Position numbers and translations under genes: made by a program. From assembly GCA_029006155.1 (NCBI GenBank), contig JAQXGF010000049.1, forward strand, positions 1 through 44,699: a stretch of DNA of 44,699 bases, read 5' to 3'. The notes under the pieces are model-generated. The model was given only the letters and a program-made list of their open reading frames with translations, did no database searches and was not told where the DNA came from. Of this stretch, positions 36,705-44,699 are shown one piece after another. This DNA is from Lachnospiraceae bacterium (lineage in GTDB: Bacteria > Bacillota > Clostridia > Lachnospirales > Lachnospiraceae). Each line of letters begins with the position of its first letter. Position 1 is the first letter of the stretch.

Positions 36705-38252
36705 CTACTCTATCCTTTCCTTTACTCTTAATACATTCCATGAATACGGTTTCAGAATACACTGAATCTGTCCTGCCTCACAGGTAATATCCTGTGTACT
36801 TACGGTAGTAATTTTATTTTTCTCCTTCGCACTGTTCCGATCTGATAAGTGTTCTGCCGTAACGGTAAGATGTTCCAGTGCCTGCAGTTGCTGAAAACCT
36901 GCTGCCTGCACGGTAAATTCCATATCTTCTTCCGTCTTATTTACAGCAAAAATATCCAGCTCTTTCGTATCCTCATGATAAATACATACACTATCCAATG
37001 CAGCTACATCTTTACATGTCGCCGTATCATACCGGTCAGATTCCTGTACAGTCTCCAGCACTTTTCCCCTTCCATATAAGGAGCAGAGCCGGAAGATATG
37101 CCAGGAGCCATTTACCCAAGCATCCTCATCCGGACTGCACATCACCATTCCGTCTCCGTTAATCAGAATAGACTGACAGGCAATCCGGATCCGATCCGTA
37201 TGACGCAAAATTGCAAGCATACCAAGACCAAACAAAAGTGTTGTCCGCATGGAAATTCCTGTTCTCCTTGTGCATGGTCCGACTTCCCACGGATCACATT
37301 CCTTCAGAAAATCATCTGCCTCCGGTCCGATGTCAACAGCATTATACTCATCAAGGGAAATATACATCGTTTTATCACTGTGTTTTCTACCCTTTACATA
37401 ATCGCATGCCGCAATAACATCCTGTATATTCCGCTCTAGCCGCGATGCCAGTTCCAGATAATCACCGGTATCTCTTCGATCATAAGTAGACAATTCATCA
37501 ATCGCCGGCATACCCATATAGCGATGCAAAGAAATGTAGTCACACGAATCATAAACCCGCTCTAATACCACCCGGTCCCATTCCAGATACGTATCCAACT
37601 GTGTACCGGAACTTCCGACTGCTACTAACTCTATTTTTGGATCAATACGCCGCATAGCTTTCGCTGCCTCAGCCGCATCCCAACCATATTCTTCTGCTCG
37701 TTTCTGTCCGATATTCCATGGACCATCCACTTCATTTCCCACACACCATACATGCACACCATAAGGTACTTCATGTCCATGTGTTTTCCGAAGCTCGCTG
37801 TAATAAGTTCCTCCCGGATGATTACAATATTCTACTAAATTCGCTGCATCAACAGCACCTCTTGTACTCAGATTTACCGCCATAATAAGTTCACTTTTTA
37901 CAGCCTTAACCCATTTTTCAAATTCTGCCAATCCTACAATATTCGGCTCCCTTTGCCGCCATGCAAGATCTGCACGCACCGGTCTTTCTTCTACTGGTCC
38001 TACCGTATCCTCCCAACGATAAGAACAGATAAAATTGCCCCCCGGATAACGGATTCCCGCCAAATGCAACTCCTTTACAAGTTGGATTACATCCTCGCGA
38101 AAGCCATCTGCATTTGCCAGTGGATGCTCCGGCTGATAAATGCCATTATAAATTACATTTCCAGCATGCTCTACAAATGCGCTGAATACCCGGTCATCCA
38201 CCGCCTCCTTCCTTAAATATCCTCTGTCTGCCCGAATGATACCTCTCTTCAT
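36705..38252 (-). CDS. Alpha-L-arabinofuranosidase, GH51
   Basis: 515 aa, intracellular. GH51 signatures: GIRYPGGNF (66-74), acid/base Glu174 in WCVGNEVDGPW, HRYMG, and nucleophile Glu302 in YISLDEYN. The C-terminal 130 residues form a beta-sandwich. It removes terminal arabinofuranose from arabinan or arabinoxylan oligosaccharides. GGGGGAGAG precedes the ATG. It is first in an operon with the binding protein and permeases, divergent from the two-component genes. The upstream region has TATAAT (38310-38315) but no good -35, which fits control by an activator. Confidence 0.95.
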   Translation of the reverse strand: MKRGIIRADRGYLRKEAVDDRVFSAFVEHAGNVIYNGIYQPEHPLANADGFREDVIQLVKELHLAGIRYPGGNFICSYRWEDTVGPVEERPVRADLAWRQREPNIVGLAEFEKWVKAVKSELIMAVNLSTRGAVDAANLVEYCNHPGGTYYSELRKTHGHEVPYGVHVWCVGNEVDGPWNIGQKRAEEYGWDAAEAAKAMRRIDPKIELVAVGSSGTQLDTYLEWDRVVLERVYDSCDYISLHRYMGMPAIDELSTYDRRDTGDYLELASRLERNIQDVIAACDYVKGRKHSDKTMYISLDEYNAVDIGPEADDFLKECDPWEVGPCTRRTGISMRTTLLFGLGMLAILRHTDRIRIACQSILINGDGMVMCSPDEDAWVNGSWHIFRLCSLYGRGKVLETVQESDRYDTATCKDVAALDSVCIYHEDTKELDIFAVNKTEEDMEFTVQAAGFQQLQALEHLTVTAEHLSDRNSAKEKNKITTVSTQDITCEAGQIQCILKPYSWNVLRVKERIE

Positions 38253-38421
38253 TTCTCTCCCCCTTTCTTTTTATAGAAGTTTTTTCCTTGCATTCCCTTT
38301 GTGATATTATTATAATAGCATTAATCCCCTTCTTTTAAATCAATTTTTATTAGAAAATATTGTACTATTCTTAGATTTATCATAAATTTACCATTTATAT
38401 CTGAGAGGTTGTGATTTTTTT
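38253..38421. promoter_or_regulatory. Divergent AT-rich control region of the GH51/ABC and kinase genes
   Basis: 169 bases of A/T-rich DNA between the divergent genes. For GH51 a TATAAT (38310-38315, minus) has no matching -35. No clear repeat for an AraC-type activator could be fixed by eye. The response regulator at 40271 is the obvious candidate to act here. Confidence 0.5.
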
Positions 38422-40266
38422 ATGGGCAAAATGTATAACTTTATTTCTTTTTTTATTAGTAATTACATCAATTTCATCACTCATATTTTTCATCCGAAGT
38501 CAATTAAAAAACTGTTTTTCAAAAGCTTTCTCTTTCTCATTCTACTTTTCTGCATTCTTTTTATAGGAAGTTCCTTTTATTTTTCCTCTATTATGCGTAG
38601 GCAGGTATATGAGACTATGAAGGAAACCATGAACCTTTACAATGAGCAGCTTCAACAGCGCTTTCAGGAAACACTAACCTATTTGTCTGAAAACTGTCTG
38701 CAAAATACCGATATTGCAATTATGAATACTACCAGCGACTTAAATGAACGCTATGTAAGAATTGCCCGCCTTAAAAAAACACTGTCAACCGGCACCTGTT
38801 CCTTTTCTACGCTTGCTGGTCTTTTTATGTATTTCTCTGATTCTGATATTTACATTCCTCAGATCAGCAATTTCTGCGATAGCAAGCAGAATAATATAAA
38901 ATGTTCCTTGTTAATTCAAAACATGATGCGAAACTATACCCAGGGCGAATCCGGCAGCAAGCTGAATCTAAACAGCTGGTTTCTGCTCTCCGAAAACGAC
39001 CACTATTTTCTTACCCGTGTAATCCGGACAAGGAATGTATATGCCGGTGCATGGATTGAACTGGACAGACTTTCTGCCTCTTTCAAACCCTTTGAGGATA
39101 TTGGTGCGACGATTCTGTTTGCAGATGACAAAGGAAACTGCATCGGGAATCCTTCCTACCATGATATCCATCTTGACCCTGCTGCATCTTTAAATCAGAT
39201 TTCCTGCTACGAGGATCATTCCCTACAGAAATACTTTACTGCCTCTGTCCGGCTGAGCAGCTGTGATTATTACATTATGGCACTGATTCCTTTTCACTAT
39301 ATCCATAAAAAGCTGACTCCATTGTACCGTCTGATGCTTTTTATCCTTCTTTTGTTGCTTTTCTTTTGTACCATCACGATTTCTTCCATGAATTACTTTT
39401 TTGACACTCCCTCAAGAATCCTCAATCCAGTTATTTCCTCTCTGCAGAGTGGAAAATTCGAATCAAAAATTGCAACGCCCTGTTCCTTTCAAGAGATTCT
39501 TATTATTACAGATGTTTTTAATAATATGATCAATGAAATCCAGAATCTGCGTATTTCTATTTATGAAGAACAGCTCGCAAAAAAAAGAGCCGATCTTCAA
39601 TATTTGAAAGCTCAGCTTGCCCCCCACTTCCTGATTAATTGTCTAAATATTATTTTTGTACTTTCTCAGGATCCAAAAAATACAAAAACAACCCGAAAGT
39701 TTATTGAGACGCTCTCTGAACATCTTCGTTACACACTTGTCACCAGAAATAGTGCTTCTCTCAAGGAAGAACTGTACTATACAAAAAACTATCTTCAGCT
39801 GACACAGCTGCGTTTTCCAAATACACTCACATATCAAATCCAAGTTGAATCGTCCATGATAGATGCCCAAGTATTTCCAATGCTTCTGCTCATGCTTACA
39901 GAAAATTCAATCAAAGCTAATGTCGTGATGGGAGAACCCTTCCATATTTATATTCAGGGACACTGGTATGAAAAAGATGGGCAGCCAAGGATTCATCTCA
40001 GTCACATTGATTCTGGAACCGGCTTTGATGAACAAAGCCTCGCATTATACAATCATATTACCGACTATACGGAAGTGCAAAAAAACGGATATGGCATCGG
40101 AATTTACAATACAGTCATGCGGCTTCGCCTGATGTTTGGTGATATGGCTTCCATTTTCTTCTCTAATGAGCCGGGACTTGGTGCCCGCATTGACATTGAT
40201 ATTCCATTTATTTCTGATCTGAAAACAGATGCAGAACAGACAAACCACTTACATACTACGAGGTGA
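38422..40266 (+). CDS. YesM-type sensor histidine kinase
   Basis: 614 aa membrane kinase. Helices at about 34-56 and 302-325 flank a 245-residue extracellular sensor. A HAMP-like part follows, then the His_kinase domain with phospho-acceptor His402 in LKAQLAPHFLINCLN, the N-box ENSIKAN (494-500), and the G boxes DSGTGFDE and GYGIGIYN. This is the LytS/YesM class, which senses extracellular or binding-protein-bound sugars. The GAGAGG site lies 13 bases from the ATG, a long spacing. The response regulator starts four bases after its stop. Confidence 0.93.
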   Translation: MGKMYNFISFFISNYINFITHIFHPKSIKKLFFKSFLFLILLFCILFIGSSFYFSSIMRRQVYETMKETMNLYNEQLQQRFQETLTYLSENCLQNTDIAIMNTTSDLNERYVRIARLKKTLSTGTCSFSTLAGLFMYFSDSDIYIPQISNFCDSKQNNIKCSLLIQNMMRNYTQGESGSKLNLNSWFLLSENDHYFLTRVIRTRNVYAGAWIELDRLSASFKPFEDIGATILFADDKGNCIGNPSYHDIHLDPAASLNQISCYEDHSLQKYFTASVRLSSCDYYIMALIPFHYIHKKLTPLYRLMLFILLLLLFFCTITISSMNYFFDTPSRILNPVISSLQSGKFESKIATPCSFQEILIITDVFNNMINEIQNLRISIYEEQLAKKRADLQYLKAQLAPHFLINCLNIIFVLSQDPKNTKTTRKFIETLSEHLRYTLVTRNSASLKEELYYTKNYLQLTQLRFPNTLTYQIQVESSMIDAQVFPMLLLMLTENSIKANVVMGEPFHIYIQGHWYEKDGQPRIHLSHIDSGTGFDEQSLALYNHITDYTEVQKNGYGIGIYNTVMRLRLMFGDMASIFFSNEPGLGARIDIDIPFISDLKTDAEQTNHLHTTR

Positions 40267-40270
40267 CCAT

Positions 40271-41020
40271 ATGAATTTATTAGTTGTTGATGATGAATAT
40301 TACATTGTTCAGGGAATTATATCTTCGATTCGCTGTGATGTACTCGGAATTGATTCCATTTTTGCCGCATACAGCTGCGAACAAGCACGGCAAATTATCG
40401 CAAAAAAACAGGTGGATATTCTAATTACCGACATCGAAATGTCCCGTGAAAACGGTCTTTCTCTTATCAACTGGATTCAGGAACAGCATTACACTATTGT
40501 CACTTTAATTTTATCCGGACACCCGCGTTTTGATTATGCGCAGGAAGCCATCAAAATGCACTGCTTCAGTTATATTTTAAAGCCTGTAAATCCAGCTGCT
40601 CTGGAAAAAGAACTGCTCAAAGCTATAAAAACACTCCCTGAATCCTCTCCTGCAGCTGTTATCACGTCCCTCCCGTCATACACAGATCAAGAAACCGATA
40701 AATTTGTACAAAATGTGCAGCAATATATCACCGAACATCTAGAATCTGACGGCCTGAACCGGAACTCTATTGCCGCTTTCGTTCATATGAATCCAGATTA
40801 TCTTTCTTGTCTGTTTCATACGAAATTTCACCAAACACTCAGCTCCTATCTCAATACCGCACGTATTGACCGTGCCAAAGATCTTTTGCTGCATTCCTCC
40901 CTTTCTTTAAATGAAATCAGCGAAAAAACCGGATTTTCAAACAGCTCTTATTTTCATAAGCAATTTAAAAAAACAACTGGCCTGACCCCTCAACAATTCC
41001 GCGCACAGTATGGCAGGTAG
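40271..41020 (+). CDS. YesN-type response regulator with AraC HTH domain
   Basis: 249 aa. The receiver domain has the acidic pair in VVDDE, phospho-acceptor Asp54 in ITDIEM, and Lys104 in YILKPV. After a linker an AraC-type double HTH follows (about 150-249), with LNEISEKTGFSNSSYFHKQFKKTTGLTP-like sequence, here ending PQQFRAQYGR. GAGGTGA lies four bases before the ATG. It probably activates the divergent GH51/ABC operon in response to the kinase upstream. Confidence 0.95.
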   Translation: MNLLVVDDEYYIVQGIISSIRCDVLGIDSIFAAYSCEQARQIIAKKQVDILITDIEMSRENGLSLINWIQEQHYTIVTLILSGHPRFDYAQEAIKMHCFSYILKPVNPAALEKELLKAIKTLPESSPAAVITSLPSYTDQETDKFVQNVQQYITEHLESDGLNRNSIAAFVHMNPDYLSCLFHTKFHQTLSSYLNTARIDRAKDLLLHSSLSLNEISEKTGFSNSSYFHKQFKKTTGLTPQQFRAQYGR

Positions 41021-41183
41021 CGCTGCTACTTGTTCGGTGACATATCATCCGGCTGCAGCGCTTTACAGAATTGCCCTTGCCAAGAATTGCAGTGACACCA
41101 GAAACACAAATAAATATTGCGCGAGAACACCTCTGCATTTTACGGCATACTGTAACAGTAGATGTCTGTAAAGGAGTAACGAT
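41021..41183. other. Spacer between the response regulator and the orphan binding protein
   Basis: A small hairpin GTAGC-GCT-GCTAC (41018-41030) and longer arms AGCGCTGC/GCAGCGCT follow the regulator stop, with TTTAC after the latter; together they may terminate transcription. GCTACTTGTTC at 41025-41035 is weakly like the end of the dispersed repeat. No TPP riboswitch or clear promoter is seen before the next gene. Confidence 0.4.
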
Positions 41184-42233
41184 ATGAAAAATAGAAAATG
41201 GATTTTTCTGGCGGTGTCCGCCCTGCTTAGCGTGACGGCGCTGCCGACTATGGCGTTTGCAGAAGAGGCCGCAACGGAAACGGTAAAAGAGGCAACGGCG
41301 AAAAGCGTAAAAGAGCTTACGGAAATCACATTAAATGAGGTGGCGCATTCGATTTTTTATGCACCGCAGTATGTGGCGATTGAAGAGGGCTATTTTGCGG
41401 AAGAAGGAATCGACCTGACGCTCGTCACCGGTTTTGGCGCTGACAAGGTGATGACCGCCCTGCTCTCCGGTGAGGCAGAAATTGGATTCATGGGTTCGGA
41501 AGCTTCCATCTACACGTACAGCGGCGGTGCAGGCGATGCCCCTGTCAATTTTGCGCAGCTGACTCAGCGAGCAGGAAACTTTCTGGTTGCAAGAGAGGAA
41601 ATGCCGGACTTTACATGGGCGGATCTGATCGGAAAAGATGTGCTCGGAGGCCGCAAGGGTGGCATGCCGGAAATGGTTTTTGAATACATTCTCCGGCAGA
41701 ATGGCATCGACCCATCCGAAGTACGGATCGATCAGAGCATTGATTTTGGCTCTACTGCCGCCGCATTTTCCAGCGGAAAGGGCGACTTCACCGTAGAGTT
41801 CGAGCCGGGTGCAACAACACTGGAGCAGGAAGGCGTCGGAACCGTGGTCGCCTCGCTCGGTACCGATTCAGGCTATGTGCCATACACCGCCTATTGTACA
41901 AAATCCGGTTATCTCTCAGAGCACCCGAAGATCATTCAGGCATTCACAAACGCACTGCAACGTGGAATGGAATATGTACATTCACACACGCCGGAAGAAA
42001 TCGCCGCAGTGATCGCGCCACAGTTCCCGGAATCGGATCTTGAAACGATCACGATGATCGTCGCACGCTATGCGGCTCAGGATACGTGGAAAGAAAATCT
42101 GATCTTTGAGCAGGAAAGCTTCGAGCTGCTGCAGGATATCCTGATGGATGCAGGGGAACTGGAAAACCGCGTGCCATATGAAGACCTTGTGACAACCACA
42201 TTTGCGGAAGAGGCGGCCGACACCACCCGCTAA
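41184..42233 (+). CDS. NMT1/SsuA-like ABC substrate-binding protein, orphan
   Basis: 349 aa secreted protein. Residues 1-26 form a signal peptide ending TMAFA, with no lipobox Cys. The mature part opens with a Thr/Glu/Lys-rich stretch, then the fold typical of ThiY/SsuA/NMT1 proteins (NEVAHSIFYAPQYVAIEEGYF, then LLSGEAEIGFMGSEA). Ligands in this group are small organic anions or pyrimidine/sulfonate-type compounds; the ligand here cannot be told. AAAGGAG lies seven bases before the ATG. No permease or ATPase gene adjoins it, and a bidirectional terminator follows. Confidence 0.9.
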   Translation: MKNRKWIFLAVSALLSVTALPTMAFAEEAATETVKEATAKSVKELTEITLNEVAHSIFYAPQYVAIEEGYFAEEGIDLTLVTGFGADKVMTALLSGEAEIGFMGSEASIYTYSGGAGDAPVNFAQLTQRAGNFLVAREEMPDFTWADLIGKDVLGGRKGGMPEMVFEYILRQNGIDPSEVRIDQSIDFGSTAAAFSSGKGDFTVEFEPGATTLEQEGVGTVVASLGTDSGYVPYTAYCTKSGYLSEHPKIIQAFTNALQRGMEYVHSHTPEEIAAVIAPQFPESDLETITMIVARYAAQDTWKENLIFEQESFELLQDILMDAGELENRVPYEDLVTTTFAEEAADTTR

Positions 42234-42238
42234 CTGCA

Positions 42239-42286
42239 AAAAGGGAACAGCTACCGCAATCGAAAGCGATAGGCGTTCCCTTTTTC
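42239..42286. terminator. Bidirectional terminator
   Basis: Arms AAAAAGGGAAC (42239-42249) and GTTCCCTTTTT (42276-42286) pair perfectly, and the loop has a further TCGAAAGCGA hairpin. The A-run and T-run make it work for the binding-protein gene (plus) and the converging beta-mannosidase gene (minus). Confidence 0.88.
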
Positions 42287-42302
42287 CTGCATCTTACTTC
42301 CT

Positions 42303-44699
42303 CTACCGGATATCGTACACACTTCTCATCCGCAGATTGCTCGCATCGCCGTGCTCGATCTTCACACGCTTTGTTCCTGCGTTCATATCGAAATAGTTGT
42401 CCGACAGAATCAGGTCTTCGTTTTCATTTAAGATCTCAACACTCTTTGCGTAAGCCTTTGCCGTCACCTCAATCTCATCACCGATCACACGGCAGGTCAG
42501 CTGCGGATCCTCATAGCGGAAGTATTTCGGGTAAGAGAAGTTGACACTTCCTGCCGAAATGATCACGCCATCCTTTTCCAGCTCATAGCTGATGTACTCT
42601 GAGTACGGATCTGCCTCCGGGAACTCAATCTTGTCCAGCCATACACTCATCAGTGCCGGTACCGTGATCGTCTCCTCACCGGACTTTATTACCTCAGCGG
42701 TTGCCTTGCGCAGTGCCCAGTGAACCGTCACCGTCGCATCCTCTCTCGTCTCGTTTGCCACATTTAAGCGGATCGATTTCTCGAACTCGCCGGAATGCTG
42801 CCAGTTCAGCGGCTGTGCATTCGACATCATGCCCTGCTCCTCACAGGAGAGCATCAACGGCGCAAAGAACCGCTTTGCATAATAATGCAGTGCTTTCAGT
42901 CTGCCACAGTAATCGATCGACGACCAGGATGCTACCGGCCAGCAATCGTTGAGCTGCCAGTAAACAGCTCCCATACAGCGGCCACGGTTGCGGCGGAAAT
43001 GCTCGACACCATAGCGGATGCCGTCCGCCTGCAGAAGCTGCGACGCATACAGTACTGTGCGGAAATCGGACGGATACCGATAGGTCTGCTGCATATAGTT
43101 CATGATCTTTCCGTTTGCACTTCCGTTTCTCTGATGACGCTCCATGACATAGGAGAAAATATTCATGTCAGCCGGATCATCAGTAAAGGTCTCGATCGTC
43201 TTGATCGACGGGAAGGACTGGAAGCCGAACTCGGACAGGAAACGGAAATAGAATTTCCGATACTCGGTAAACGGCTTGTCCCCATGCCATACATCCCAAT
43301 AGTGTACATCGCCACGCTCCGGATCCTGCGGCTCGTCCAGACATCCGCCTGAGGACGGGCTGGATGGCCAGTAAAACGTCTGCGGGTCGTATTCTTTCAC
43401 GATCTCCGGAATGATGCGCTCATACATCAGATAGTAATCGCGCACCTCCTGCGGCTTCGTCAGCCAGCTGTTCTTTGCGTAGACAAATTCCTCCATCTCA
43501 TTGTTGCCGCACCACAGGCCAAGGCTTGCATGATGGCGCAGCCGCTTGATATTGTCAATAAACTCCGCACGGATATTTGCCTCAAACTCCGGCGTCAGAT
43601 CGTAAACGGCACATGCAAACATGAAGTCCTGCCATACGACGAATCCCAGCTCATCACAGAGGTCATAGAACCAGTCCTCCGGATAATAGCCGCCGCCCCA
43701 GACACGGATCGCATTAAAATTCGCCCATTTTGATTTTTCCAGCAGCGCTCTTGTCGTCTCCGGTGTCACCCGGCCAAGCAGATGATCCTCCGGAATATAG
43801 TCGGCACCCATTGCAAAGATATCGACTCCATTGACACAGATTGCAAAATTCTCGCCCCACTCATTTTTCGAGCGATCCACTGTCATTGTACGAAGCCCGA
43901 TGCGGCGTTTCCAGCAATCCAGCTCTTTTCCTTCAAAATAAAGTGTCACTTCTACCGTATACAGATCCTGTCTGCCATAGCCGTTCGGCCACCACAGCTG
44001 CGGATTCTCGATCACAAGCTGCTCCGGGCTGCCGTTTGCACTTACCTGCGTGCCATCCGGTGCCGTCACTTTTACCGTATAATACAGTCCGCTCTCCTGC
44101 GGATCTGCTTCATTTTCAGATATTTCCTCTGTCTCTGCATTCCACATGCCCGACGGATCTTCCATCTCCGGGCAGCAGTCCACATCAACTGCAAAGTGCA
44201 GTGTCACTTTGCCGTCAGCATGTTCCTGTGTCACATAGACGCTGTCGATTCTTGCCTCATCAATGCCAAGCAGTGTCACCGGACGGAACAGTCCCGCATC
44301 CGGCAGATGTGCACCCCAGTCCCATCCGAACATGCAGTGCGCTTTACGGATGTTTACAAAGCCATCCATCGCATCTTCGCTGCCATGTGTTTTGCTCACC
44401 TTGAATGCCTCTGCGATGTATTTTGTCGGTGAATGAAATACGATGCGAAGCTCATTGCCTTTCCCTTTTACTTCCTCGGTCACATCGTACTCCCAGGTAC
44501 GGTGCATATTGTCCGGGCTTCCGATCATCTCGCCGTTTAAATAAACGTCTGCGATCGTGTCGATTCCGTCAAAGCGGAGCACCTTGCGATCCGAATGGTA
44601 AACGGACTCCTCACAGTCAAAGCTGGTGATGTACTCATAATCCTCATCCATAAGCTTTAACGCCTTCAGCTCGTTGTCCTTAAAGAACGGATCCTCCAT
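42303..44699 (-). CDS. Beta-mannosidase, GH2 (5' end outside the window)
   Basis: 798 residues seen; the N-terminus lies beyond the window edge, and roughly 40 residues are probably missing, because full members have a short part before the (I)EDPFF segment. GH2 domains are visible: jelly roll (about 1-190), immunoglobulin-like (190-290) and TIM barrel (290-640) with acid/base Glu in WCGNNEMEE and nucleophile Glu in FLSEFGFQS. WDWGAHLPDAGLFRPV is typical of beta-mannosidases. It removes terminal beta-mannose from manno-oligosaccharides or N-glycan cores. No signal peptide can be judged. Confidence 0.95.
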   Translation of the reverse strand: MEDPFFKDNELKALKLMDEDYEYITSFDCEESVYHSDRKVLRFDGIDTIADVYLNGEMIGSPDNMHRTWEYDVTEEVKGKGNELRIVFHSPTKYIAEAFKVSKTHGSEDAMDGFVNIRKAHCMFGWDWGAHLPDAGLFRPVTLLGIDEARIDSVYVTQEHADGKVTLHFAVDVDCCPEMEDPSGMWNAETEEISENEADPQESGLYYTVKVTAPDGTQVSANGSPEQLVIENPQLWWPNGYGRQDLYTVEVTLYFEGKELDCWKRRIGLRTMTVDRSKNEWGENFAICVNGVDIFAMGADYIPEDHLLGRVTPETTRALLEKSKWANFNAIRVWGGGYYPEDWFYDLCDELGFVVWQDFMFACAVYDLTPEFEANIRAEFIDNIKRLRHHASLGLWCGNNEMEEFVYAKNSWLTKPQEVRDYYLMYERIIPEIVKEYDPQTFYWPSSPSSGGCLDEPQDPERGDVHYWDVWHGDKPFTEYRKFYFRFLSEFGFQSFPSIKTIETFTDDPADMNIFSYVMERHQRNGSANGKIMNYMQQTYRYPSDFRTVLYASQLLQADGIRYGVEHFRRNRGRCMGAVYWQLNDCWPVASWSSIDYCGRLKALHYYAKRFFAPLMLSCEEQGMMSNAQPLNWQHSGEFEKSIRLNVANETREDATVTVHWALRKATAEVIKSGEETITVPALMSVWLDKIEFPEADPYSEYISYELEKDGVIISAGSVNFSYPKYFRYEDPQLTCRVIGDEIEVTAKAYAKSVEILNENEDLILSDNYFDMNAGTKRVKIEHGDASNLRMRSVYDIR

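Noticed and set aside
41040..41183. TPP riboswitch upstream of the NMT1-like binding protein
   Set aside because: The protein family suggested it, but the conserved TPP motifs (CTGAGA and the ACC-TGA core) are not present.

Overview
The window looks like the chromosome of an anaerobic gut Firmicute of the class Clostridia, most likely family Lachnospiraceae (Blautia-like, an inference). The support is the rpmG-secE-nusG-rplK-rplA / rplJ-rplL / rpoB-rpoC order, the infC-rpmI-rplT operon, strong AGGAGG ribosome binding sites, near-consensus sigma-A promoters, a YesM/YesN-type two-component system, and many intracellular glycosidases. Almost everything before 38.4 kb reads on the minus strand.

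Layout. (1) 0.2-11.8 kb: transcription and translation core. rpmG, secE, nusG, rplK and rplA run from one promoter. rplJ-rplL has its own promoter and an L10-type attenuated leader. rpoB-rpoC has a third promoter. Two rRNA-like L1 sites precede rplK and rplA. (2) 11.8-16.4 kb: housekeeping operon with two YfcE-type phosphoesterases, a THUMP-domain RNA methyltransferase, a secreted papain-family protease, the XTP/dITP pyrophosphatase, and an upstream rhodanese. (3) 16.5-18.9 kb: a small unknown plus-strand gene, a LytR-CpsA-Psr protein, and two divergent tRNA-Leu genes (anticodons AAG and CAG). (4) 19.1-20.7 kb: a GH29 alpha-L-fucosidase bracketed by two copies of a dispersed intergenic repeat. 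(5) 20.7-22.2 kb: infC-rpmI-rplT with an AUU-started infC and an attenuator leader. (6) 22.2-25.1 kb: nucleoside catabolism (uridine phosphorylase, deoC, deoB). (7) 25.1-28.7 kb: HD-GYP-like protein, SseB-like protein and two acetyltransferases, translationally coupled. (8) 28.7-33.1 kb: GH27 alpha-galactosidase, a tiny zinc-finger protein and a MATE transporter, plus a second MATE gene with a terminator in its leader. (9) 33.2-41.0 kb: an AT-richer carbohydrate locus with GH51 arabinofuranosidase, a solute-binding protein and two permeases on the minus strand, divergent from a sensor kinase and response regulator. (10) 41.2-44.7 kb: an orphan NMT1/SsuA-like binding protein and a GH2 beta-mannosidase cut by the window end.

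Working together: the glycosidases lack signal peptides, so they should act on imported oligosaccharides carrying arabinose, galactose, fucose or mannose. The GH51 locus supplies uptake and regulation but no ATPase, so it probably borrows a shared MsmK-type ATPase.

No wholly new system is evident. The most interesting signals are the attenuator leader of the second MATE gene, the duplicated L1-type mRNA sites, the tRNA-Leu(AAG) gene, the repeats around the fucosidase, the small Ser/Thr/Lys-rich gene with a palindrome upstream, and the structured DNA beyond the rpoC terminator.
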